Source: Haemophilus sp. (lineage in GTDB: Bacteria; Pseudomonadota; Gammaproteobacteria; Enterobacterales; Pasteurellaceae). From it: DNA of 9,208 nucleotides. The notes below the pieces were generated by a model. The model was not told the DNA's origin and made no database searches. It saw only the letters and a program-made list of their open reading frames with translations. Position numbers and translations under genes: made by a program. Below, one piece after another: positions 1 to 4,919 of this stretch; the stretch's first letter is position 1, and each line of letters starts with the position of its first letter. The DNA is taken from positions 1-9,208 of the forward strand of contig JAHZCF010000016.1 of NCBI GenBank assembly GCA_019423005.1. The letters run 5' to 3'.

Positions 1-32
1 AACGTTAAAACCGTCAATCTTTTTTTTCTTTT
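1..32 (+). terminator. Possible right half of a terminator cut by the window edge
   Basis: The first bases contain AAAACCGTCAATC followed directly by an eight-T run and more T-rich sequence. This is how the 3' arm and U-tract of a plus-strand intrinsic terminator look, but the matching 5' arm would lie to the left of the window, so the hairpin cannot be confirmed. If real it would end a gene converging on dnaQ from the left. No dnaQ terminator is visible on the minus strand inside the window. Confidence 0.25.
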
Positions 33-61
33 TTATGTTTATCTGATTAATAGATAACCGA

Positions 62-823
62 TTAATGTGAGGTTTCGTCACCAGTACGAATAGACCAAAA
101 ACATTTGCCGTCGCTTTTTTTATTGACCAATTTAATGAAATCTAAATGAGCTTGGAGTTCATCATCAGTGGGTTGTAACACTTTTAAATTTTGTGAAAAA
201 TTGACCGCACTTTGAAGATCTTGCATATTAGCACCAGTTTGGATAATTGAACTATCCGCATGATCTTCATCAAATAGACTGGTTTGACCGCCCGTCATGG
301 ATAAATAAACGTCGGCCAAAATCTCCGCATCCAGTAACGCGCCGTGGAGTGTTCGTTTGCTGTTATCAATACCTAAACGATCACACAACGCATCTAAGCT
401 ATTACGTTTGCCGGGATACATTTGGCGCGCCATTTGTAACGTATCGGTGACGAGGCAAATGTCGGTTGTTTTGATATCTAACTCGAGTTTACGGAATTCA
501 TAGTCCATAAAGCCCACATCGAAGGGGGCGTTGTGAATCAGTAGTTCGGCACCACGAATGTATTCAATAAAGTCTTGTGCAATCGTTTTGAAATCCGGTT
601 TATCCGCCAGCATTTCATCCGTAATACCATGAACTTTAATAGCATCAGGATCAACCAAACGATCCGGCTTAATATAAATGTGAAAATTATTGCCCGTATA
701 TTTACGGTTGATCATTTCCACCGCGCCAATTTCAATAATGCAATGTCCTTCGTAATGCGCACCAATTTGGTTCATACCGGTGGTTTCAGTATCCAGTACA
801 ATTTGGCGATCCGGATTTATCAT
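62..823 (-). CDS. dnaQ: DNA polymerase III epsilon subunit (3'-5' proofreading exonuclease)
   Basis: This 253-residue protein is the proofreading exonuclease of the replicative polymerase core; it removes mispaired 3' ends and binds the alpha subunit and the beta clamp. It is a DEDDh exonuclease: the ExoI motif carries D11 and E13 (VLDTETTG), ExoII carries N98 and D102 (HNAPFDVGF), and ExoIII carries H160 and D165 (LHGALLDAE), matching D12/E14/D103/H162/D167 of E. coli epsilon. After the nuclease domain, QTSLF at 180-184 fits the beta-clamp binding consensus, followed by a linker and an alpha-binding tail (about 195-253). Length is close to the 243 residues of E. coli. The start ATG has AGGT six bases upstream. 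It is divergent from rnhA, as in E. coli. An uptake signal lies in the tail region, encoding SAV. Confidence 0.97.
   Translation of the reverse strand: MINPDRQIVLDTETTGMNQIGAHYEGHCIIEIGAVEMINRKYTGNNFHIYIKPDRLVDPDAIKVHGITDEMLADKPDFKTIAQDFIEYIRGAELLIHNAPFDVGFMDYEFRKLELDIKTTDICLVTDTLQMARQMYPGKRNSLDALCDRLGIDNSKRTLHGALLDAEILADVYLSMTGGQTSLFDEDHADSSIIQTGANMQDLQSAVNFSQNLKVLQPTDDELQAHLDFIKLVNKKSDGKCFWSIRTGDETSH
204..212 (-). repeat. DNA uptake signal sequence (USS) inside dnaQ
   Basis: Exact 9-base core AAGTGCGGT on the minus strand, followed by CAATTTTT, which fits the A/T-rich extension. It is read in frame in dnaQ as Ser-Ala-Val and lies in the poorly conserved tail after the clamp-binding motif. 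Confidence 0.93.
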
Positions 824-851
824 TGTTCTACCTATCTGTTTCCTTTAAAAT
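823..851 (+). promoter_or_regulatory. Probable rnhA promoter
   Basis: TTGTTC at 823-828 (3 of 6 to the -35 consensus) and TAAAAT at 846-851 (5 of 6 to the -10) are 17 bp apart. Transcription would start near 858, leaving about 25 nt before the rnhA ATG. The -35 overlaps the dnaQ start codon. This is a prediction from motif match only. Confidence 0.45.
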
Positions 852-858
852 ACTGCCT

Positions 859-888
859 ATTTTACACAAGCTCGAATTAGTTATGCAA
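859..888 (-). promoter_or_regulatory. Probable dnaQ promoter, overlapping that of rnhA
   Basis: On the minus strand TAAAAT (864 to 859) is a good -10 box; a weak -35 (TTGCAT, 888 to 883) lies 18 bp upstream, inside the first codons of rnhA. Transcription would start near 852, about 29 nt before the dnaQ ATG. The -10 boxes of the two divergent promoters form an inverted repeat, TAAAAT/ATTTTA, separated by 7 bp. Confidence 0.4.
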
Positions 889-1344
889 AAACAGATTGAA
901 ATTTTTACGGATGGATCTTGCCTAGGCAATCCGGGAGCCGGTGGCATAGGGATTGTTCTGCGCTATAAACAGCATGAAAAACATATTTCAAAAGGGTATT
1001 TCAAAACCACTAATAATCGCATGGAATTACGAGCAGTGATTGAGGCTTTAAATAGCTTAAAAGAGCCTTGCCATGTGACGCTTTATAGCGATAGCCAATA
1101 TATGAAAAATGGCATCACACAATGGATTTACAATTGGAAGAAAAACAATTGGAAAGCGAGTACGGGCAAAGCGGTAAAAAACCAGGATTTATGGATTGCC
1201 TTAGATCAGGCGATTCAAACCCATAACATTGATTGGCAGTGGGTGAAAGGCCATTCAGGCCATCGTGAAAATGAAATTTGTGATGAATTAGCCAAACAAG
1301 GGGCAGAAAATCCAACCTTTGAAGATATTGGTTACGAAGGGTAA
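883..1344 (+). CDS. rnhA: Ribonuclease HI
   Basis: This 153-residue enzyme cuts the RNA strand of RNA-DNA hybrids, removing R-loops and helping primer removal. All catalytic residues of E. coli RNase HI sit at the same numbers: D10 (IFTDGSCLGNPG), E48 (NNRMELRA), D70 (LYSDSQY), H124 (VKGHSGH) and D134 (CDELA). The basic handle (WKKNNWKASTGKAVKNQDLW, about 85-104) is also present. The reading frame stays open upstream to an ATG at 823, but I chose 883 because family members begin just before this point, length then matches the usual 153-155, and the extra 20 residues would overlap the promoter. The Shine-Dalgarno sequence is poor. It is divergent from dnaQ and convergent with tesB, with 24 bp between the stop codons. 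Confidence 0.96.
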   Translation: MQKQIEIFTDGSCLGNPGAGGIGIVLRYKQHEKHISKGYFKTTNNRMELRAVIEALNSLKEPCHVTLYSDSQYMKNGITQWIYNWKKNNWKASTGKAVKNQDLWIALDQAIQTHNIDWQWVKGHSGHRENEICDELAKQGAENPTFEDIGYEG

Positions 1345-1360
1345 TCAGCACCTTGTTTTA

Positions 1361-1369
1361 AAGTACGGT
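1361..1369 (+). repeat. Degenerate USS between rnhA and tesB
   Basis: AAGTACGGT differs from the USS core by one base (G to A at position 5) and keeps an A/T-rich flank. It touches the tesB stop codon. It could be a decayed or newly forming uptake signal, or chance. Confidence 0.5.
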
Positions 1370-2229
1370 TATTCTTGATAACGAATTAATCCTTCTTGTT
1401 GTGTGGTGGCAATTAATGTGCCATCTGCAGCAAAAATTTGTCCTCTCGCTAAACCACGCCCAGCAAAAGCATTATTACTTTCAATGGCATGTAAATGCCA
1501 CTGATTTAAATTGAAAGGGCGGTGGAACCAAATGCTGTGGTCGATTGTGGCCACTTTCATCCCTTTCTGTAAAAACCCTTTCCCATGTGGGTGAAGTGCG
1601 GTCAAAATACAGTGGAAATCAGAAAAATACGCTAAGAGACATTGTTGCGTCTGCAAATCTAATGGTGCTTCTCCATTGGTTTTAAACCAAGCATATTGTT
1701 CTGGCGGCAGTTTTCGCCCATCAAATGGATTGTTCAAATATCGGCTATGAATTTGAAATGGGCGTTCTTGGGCAAATTTTTCACTCAAGCTTTCGGGCAA
1801 AGTCTGCGCCACTTTTAACATGATTTCGTGTTCATCAATGCATTGTTCAGGGCCTGCCACTTGCGGCATGGCTGATTGATGGTCGAAGCCTTCTTCGGGT
1901 ACTTGAAATGATGCAGTGATATGACAAATTACATTTTTATGTTGAATGGCTTTTACGCGTAATGCAGAGAAGTTGCGTCCTTCACGTAAAGTTTCTACAT
2001 CATAAATAATCGGGTGTTGACTGTCGCCAGGTGCTAAAAAGTAAGCATGGCAGGAATGGAGTACGCGCTCTGGCGGAGCAACTTGCATCGCGGCAGAAAG
2101 CGATTGCGCCACGACTTGGCCGCCGAACACTTGGCGGAAACCTAAGTCCTCACTCGCACCTCGAAAGATAAGATCATCAATTTTTTCTAATTTTAACAAT
2201 TCGATGAGTTGATTTAATTTATCCGACAT
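1369..2229 (-). CDS. tesB: Acyl-CoA thioesterase II
   Basis: This 286-residue cytosolic enzyme hydrolyses medium- and long-chain acyl-CoA to free fatty acid and CoA. It has the same length as E. coli TesB, and the catalytic triad falls at identical positions: D204 (YFSDFH), T228 (VATIDHSIWFHRPF) and Q278 (TTQQEGLIR). Two hot-dog domains can be assigned: the N-terminal one around 1-110 (FGGQVVAQSL, HSCHAYFLAPGD) and the C-terminal one around 190-286. The ATG is preceded by AAGGAAAAAAC. It follows ychF on the same strand after 57 bp, but a strong terminator lies between them, so it is probably transcribed separately; I could not find a convincing promoter. No terminator is visible at its 3' end. 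A USS encodes Thr-Ala-Leu at 210-212, close to the active-site Asp. Confidence 0.95.
   Translation of the reverse strand: MSDKLNQLIELLKLEKIDDLIFRGASEDLGFRQVFGGQVVAQSLSAAMQVAPPERVLHSCHAYFLAPGDSQHPIIYDVETLREGRNFSALRVKAIQHKNVICHITASFQVPEEGFDHQSAMPQVAGPEQCIDEHEIMLKVAQTLPESLSEKFAQERPFQIHSRYLNNPFDGRKLPPEQYAWFKTNGEAPLDLQTQQCLLAYFSDFHCILTALHPHGKGFLQKGMKVATIDHSIWFHRPFNLNQWHLHAIESNNAFAGRGLARGQIFAADGTLIATTQQEGLIRYQE
1594..1602 (+). repeat. DNA uptake signal sequence (USS) inside tesB
   Basis: Exact AAGTGCGGT core on the plus strand, followed by CAAAAT. In tesB, read on the minus strand, it encodes Thr-Ala-Leu at residues 210-212, six residues after the catalytic D204. Confidence 0.93.
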
Positions 2230-2250
2230 TGTTTTTTCCTTTTATAAATA

Positions 2251-2277
2251 CAAAAAGACCGCATAGTTATGCGGTCT
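2251..2277 (-). terminator. Intrinsic terminator of ychF
   Basis: A perfect inverted repeat, AGACCGCAT (2256-2264) and ATGCGGTCT (2269-2277) with a 4-nt loop, is followed on the minus strand by a run of T (2256 down to 2252). It starts about 10 nt beyond the ychF stop codon and lies before the tesB start. The stem resembles but does not contain the USS core. Confidence 0.85.
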
Positions 2278-2286
2278 GAAGCGTTT

Positions 2287-3378
2287 TTATACGTTAAAGC
2301 GGAAGTGCATAACATCACCATCTTGGACGATGTAGTCTTTACCTTCTAAGCGCCATTTACCTGCTTCTTTTGCACCGTTTTCACCTTTGAATTGGATGAA
2401 GTCATCGTAAGCAATTACTTCTGCACGGATGAAGCCTTTTTCAAAGTCTGTGTGGATTACAGCTGCTGCTTTAGGGGCGGTTGCACCCACAGAAACTGTC
2501 CATGCGCGCACTTCTTTCACACCCGCAGTGAAGTAGGTTTGAAGATTTAATAAGGCATAACCTGCACGAATTACACGGTTTAAGCCAGGTTCTTCAATAC
2601 CAAGATCTTGTAAGAATTCGATTTTTTCATCGTCATCAAGTTCAGCAATTTCTGCTTCAATCGCCGCGCATACAGGCACTACAACAGAGCCTTCTTTTTC
2701 TGCAAACTCACGTACTTTGTCTAAATATGGGTTGTTTTCAAAACCGTCTTCATTCACGTTCGCAATGTACATGGTTGGTTTTAATGTGAGGAAGTTATAG
2801 CTTTTAATCGCCAATAATTCATCTTTATCTAACTCAACAGAACGAATCATGCCCGCTTCAGAAAGTACAGGAAGAATTTTTTCCATTACAGACAGCTCAA
2901 ATTTTGCGTCTTTATCGCCACCTTTTGCACGTTTTTGTAAACGTTGGATGGCACGTTCACAGCTGTCTAAGTCAGCAAGGGCTAATTCGGTATTGATGGT
3001 TTCGATATCACTTAATGGATCGATTTTACCTGCAACGTGCACGATGTCATCATTTTCAAAACAACGAACAACATGGCCAATTGCATCCGTTTCACGGATA
3101 TTAGCTAGGAATTTATTCCCTAAGCCTTCACCTTTACTTGCACCCGCAACCAAACCAGCGATATCCACAAACTCCATAGTGGTTGGCAACACTCGTTCAG
3201 GTTTAACAATTTCCGCTAACGCATCTAAACGCGGATCCGGCATTGGTACCACGCCAGTATTCGGTTCGATGGTACAGAACGGATAGTTTGCCGCTTCGAT
3301 ACCGGCTTTGGTTAATGCATTAAAAAGGGTAGATTTACCGACATTTGGCAAACCAACGATACCACATTTAAATCCCAT
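2287..3378 (-). CDS. ychF: Redox-regulated P-loop ATPase/GTPase YchF (OLA1 family)
   Basis: This 363-residue cytosolic nucleotide hydrolase associates with ribosomes; its E. coli homologue, of the same length, hydrolyses ATP better than GTP and is linked to the oxidative stress response. The G domain begins with the P-loop GLPNVGKST (9-17) and has the G3 motif DIAG (72-75). The G4 position reads NVNE (207-210) instead of NKxD, the change that gives this family its ATP preference. H114 (DIVHVAG) is the conserved histidine near the hydrolysis site. A helical coiled-coil insertion covers about 130-190 and a TGS domain covers about 278-361, ending HFRFNV. A good AAGGAAA ribosome site precedes the ATG. 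It lies 67 bp downstream of pth on the same strand, a pairing common in gammaproteobacteria, so the two are probably co-transcribed. Confidence 0.97.
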   Translation of the reverse strand: MGFKCGIVGLPNVGKSTLFNALTKAGIEAANYPFCTIEPNTGVVPMPDPRLDALAEIVKPERVLPTTMEFVDIAGLVAGASKGEGLGNKFLANIRETDAIGHVVRCFENDDIVHVAGKIDPLSDIETINTELALADLDSCERAIQRLQKRAKGGDKDAKFELSVMEKILPVLSEAGMIRSVELDKDELLAIKSYNFLTLKPTMYIANVNEDGFENNPYLDKVREFAEKEGSVVVPVCAAIEAEIAELDDDEKIEFLQDLGIEEPGLNRVIRAGYALLNLQTYFTAGVKEVRAWTVSVGATAPKAAAVIHTDFEKGFIRAEVIAYDDFIQFKGENGAKEAGKWRLEGKDYIVQDGDVMHFRFNV

Positions 3379-3401
3379 GATGTTTTCCTTATTGTGAGCG
3401 T

Positions 3402-3440
3402 AAGTGCGGTTAAAATTTATGGTGTTTTTTCACCGCACTT
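3402..3440. repeat. Inverted USS pair between pth and ychF
   Basis: Two exact uptake cores in opposite orientation, AAGTGCGGT at 3402-3410 and ACCGCACTT at 3432-3440, form a 9-bp stem with a 21-nt loop just after the pth stop codon. On the minus strand, the direction of pth and ychF, no T-run follows the stem, so it is not a convincing terminator in that direction. A competing small hairpin, GGTG-T6-CACC (3421-3434), uses part of one arm. Confidence 0.85.
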
Positions 3441-3445
3441 TTGAG

Positions 3446-4030
3446 TTAAATTTTAAAACTGTTTAAGCGATTGGTGGCTTTCACCATACCTTCTTTGAAA
3501 AGCAATTCAATGCAATCGGTGGCTTCGTCTAACGCTTTATCGAGTACTTCTCTTTCTGCTGGCGCGGGTTTGTTAAGCACAAAACCTGAAACTAAATCAC
3601 GGTGTCCAGGATGGCCAATGCCAATGCGTAAACGATAGAAATTATTGCTGTTACCAAGCTGAGCTACGATATCTTTTAAACCATTGTGACCGCCATGTCC
3701 GCCACCTTGTTTTAATTTTACGGTGCCCGGCGGTAAATCTAATTCATCGTGTAGCACTAAAATTTCTTCTGGTTTAATGCGATAAAAATTAGCAAGTGCG
3801 CCTACCGCTTTTCCACTTAAATTCATAAACGTCGTTGGCACTAAAAAACGGACTTCTTTGCCGTTAATCAGTGTTTTTCCTACATAACCGAAGAATTTAT
3901 TTTCTGCATTAAGCGAAACATTAAAGCGACGAGCCAAACGCTCAATCAGCCATTCACCTGCATTGTGGCGGGTTTCCGCATATTTATCGCCAGGGTTTCC
4001 CAGCCCCACGATGAGTTTAATTTCAGACAT
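3446..4030 (-). CDS. pth: Peptidyl-tRNA hydrolase
   Basis: This 194-residue enzyme releases tRNA from peptidyl-tRNAs that fall off the ribosome prematurely, and is normally essential. Length equals that of E. coli Pth. The active-site residues, shifted by two, are N12 (VGLGNPGDKY), H22 (ETRHNAGEW), N70 (TTFMNLSG), D95 (LHDELDLPPG) and N116 (GGGHGGHNGLKD). The start ATG lacks a strong Shine-Dalgarno sequence, but the next conserved block begins within six residues, so no other start fits. It has its own promoter between it and the upstream EamA gene and probably leads a pth-ychF transcript. Confidence 0.97.
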   Translation of the reverse strand: MSEIKLIVGLGNPGDKYAETRHNAGEWLIERLARRFNVSLNAENKFFGYVGKTLINGKEVRFLVPTTFMNLSGKAVGALANFYRIKPEEILVLHDELDLPPGTVKLKQGGGHGGHNGLKDIVAQLGNSNNFYRLRIGIGHPGHRDLVSGFVLNKPAPAEREVLDKALDEATDCIELLFKEGMVKATNRLNSFKI

Positions 4031-4060
4031 AGTTTTCTGCTTGAATAAAAATAGTGGCGT

Positions 4061-4089
4061 ATTGTAGCGAAAAAGGGCTAATTTCTCAA
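4061..4089 (-). promoter_or_regulatory. Strong sigma-70-type promoter of pth (-ychF)
   Basis: On the minus strand TTGAGA (4089 to 4084; 5 of 6 to the -35) and TACAAT (4066 to 4061; 5 of 6 to the -10) are exactly 17 bp apart. The predicted start near 4054 leaves about 24 nt before the pth ATG. It lies directly after the stop codon of the EamA gene, so pth need not depend on that gene's promoter. Confidence 0.65.
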
Positions 4090-4090
4090 T

Positions 4091-4507
4091 CTATAAGGCT
4101 AAGACTAAAACACCTGAGAGAATTAATAGACTTCCTATGACTAATTTCATGCTTAAGGGTTCACCCAACAAAACTACGCCTAAAATAATGGCAATGACCA
4201 CACTGAGTTTATCAATGGGCGCAACCCAAGAGGCGGGCGCCATTTGTAACGCGCGATAATAACAAAGCCAAGATAGGCCCGTAGCCACACCGGAAAGAAT
4301 TAAAAAGGTAAACGGTTTTGCAGCAATATGTTGTGGCAGTTGCCATTCGTTACGTGCGCTGATAATACCTGCTGTAACGAGTAAAACCACAATCGTACGG
4401 ATAAATGTCGCAAGATTGCTGTTAATGCCTTCAACCCCTAATTTGCCTAAAATAGCGGTAAGTCCAGCGAAAAAGGCTGAACCAATAGCAAAAAATACCC
4501 AATTCAT
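4091..4507 (-). CDS. Half-size EamA-type (DMT superfamily) membrane transporter
   Basis: This 138-residue, very hydrophobic protein has about five predicted membrane segments (roughly 3-22, 32-51, 66-85, 96-115 and 119-137) and ends with the EamA-like pattern LGEPLS...IGSLLILSGVLVL. Full drug/metabolite transporters have two such domains and ten segments; this has one, like the COG2510-type group of about 140 residues. It is complete, with a good CAGGAGCA ribosome site and intact ends, so I read it as a genuine half transporter that would have to dimerise rather than a broken gene. The substrate is unknown. It is divergent from rnfH through a shared promoter region, and pth follows 60 bp downstream on the same strand with its own promoter. 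Confidence 0.85.
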   Translation of the reverse strand: MNWVFFAIGSAFFAGLTAILGKLGVEGINSNLATFIRTIVVLLVTAGIISARNEWQLPQHIAAKPFTFLILSGVATGLSWLCYYRALQMAPASWVAPIDKLSVVIAIILGVVLLGEPLSMKLVIGSLLILSGVLVLAL

Positions 4508-4528
4508 GATGTGCTCCTGATTTTATCG

Positions 4529-4558
4529 TTAATATTGACCGCACTTTTCCGCTATAAT
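4529..4558 (+). promoter_or_regulatory. Promoter of the rnfH-roxA-xseA operon
   Basis: A perfect -10, TATAAT at 4553-4558, lies 18 bp after TTAATA (4529-4534; 4 of 6 to the -35). Transcription would start near 4565, about 24 nt before the rnfH ATG. The spacer contains a USS, and the -10 sits in the centre of an inverted repeat, TTTTCCG (4545-4551) and CGGAAAA (4561-4567). Confidence 0.6.
4538..4546 (-). repeat. DNA uptake signal sequence (USS) in the rnfH promoter spacer
   Basis: Exact core ACCGCACTT (AAGTGCGGT on the minus strand, followed by CAATATT). It lies between the predicted -35 and -10 boxes of rnfH, and downstream of the predicted -10 in the divergent direction. Confidence 0.93.
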
Positions 4559-4559
4559 A
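4554..4559 (-). promoter_or_regulatory. Possible -10 box of the EamA transporter gene
   Basis: On the minus strand TATTAT (4559 to 4554) overlaps the rnfH -10 by five bases. No good -35 is seen at the right distance (TTCTGT at 4582 to 4577 is weak). The predicted start near 4547 would give a leader of about 40 nt. Confidence 0.35.
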
Positions 4560-4588
4560 ACGGAAAACTCATTAAGACAGAATAAAAC

Positions 4589-4915
4589 ATGAAACAAATT
4601 AATATTGAAATCGCTTATGCCTTGCCGGATCACTATTATTTGAAGTCCTTCAAAGTGGATGAAGGCACAATGATTCAAACGGCTATTTTACAATCGGGCA
4701 TTTTACAACAGTTTACCGAGATCGATTTGCGTGAAAATAAAGTGGGGATTTATTCCCGTCCAGCAAAACTAAACGATCAATTAAAAGACGGCGATCGTAT
4801 TGAAATTTACCGCCCATTATTAGCCGATCCTAAAGAAATTCGTCGTAAACGTGCAGCAGAGCAAGCCAAAGCCGCACAAGAAAAAGCTCAACAAGAAAAA
4901 CAGGAAAAGGAGTAA
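4589..4915 (+). CDS. rnfH: RnfH/RatB family ubiquitin-fold protein
   Basis: This 108-residue protein belongs to the RnfH (UPF0125) family of small beta-grasp proteins, whose biochemical role is not settled; the names come from genome links to rnf genes and to ratA. The conserved core is clear: VEVAYA-like start (INIEIAYALPDHYYL, 5-19), the central block ENKVGIYSRPAKL (49-61) and DGDRIEIYRPLLADPKE (67-83). After the core, residues 84-108 form a tail almost wholly of Lys, Arg, Glu, Gln and Ala, longer than in the roughly 96-residue E. coli protein and probably a charged helix. It is not next to ratA here. It opens an operon: its stop is 4 nt before roxA, and the roxA ribosome site lies within its last codons. 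Confidence 0.9.
   Translation: MKQINIEIAYALPDHYYLKSFKVDEGTMIQTAILQSGILQQFTEIDLRENKVGIYSRPAKLNDQLKDGDRIEIYRPLLADPKEIRRKRAAEQAKAAQEKAQQEKQEKE
4907..4912 (+). promoter_or_regulatory. Ribosome binding site that sets the roxA start
   Basis: AAGGAG, a near-perfect Shine-Dalgarno sequence, lies 7 nt before the ATG at 4920 and inside the end of rnfH. This decides the roxA start against the in-frame upstream ATG at 4851. Confidence 0.85.
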
Positions 4916-4919
4916 AAAA

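Noticed and set aside
39..57. TTATCT/AGATAA hairpin as the dnaQ terminator
   Set aside because: The stem has six weak pairs and on the minus strand is followed by A-rich, not T-rich, sequence.
66..82. TGTGA...TCACC as a CRP site at the left edge
   Set aside because: The half-sites are 7 rather than 6 bases apart and lie inside the dnaQ coding end.
823..882. Upstream in-frame ATG for rnhA adding 20 residues
   Set aside because: It would start in the dnaQ start codon and cover the predicted promoter; starting at 883 gives the usual family length and residue numbering identical to E. coli RNase HI.
2256..2277. ychF terminator stem as a USS pair
   Set aside because: The arms read ATGCGGTCT, which share GCGGT but not the AAGTGCGGT core.
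4091..4507. The EamA gene as a truncated pseudogene of a ten-segment transporter
   Set aside because: It has a good ribosome site, full ends and a recognised single-domain form; I see no remnant of a second domain on either side in any frame.
4535..4558. TTGACC as the -35 of the rnfH promoter
   Set aside because: It is only 12 bp from TATAAT, too close; the TTGACC is part of the USS.
4851..4919. Upstream in-frame ATG for roxA adding 23 residues
   Set aside because: The added residues are an out-of-frame reading of the rnfH tail, there is no ribosome site there, and AAGGAG is placed ideally for the ATG at 4920.
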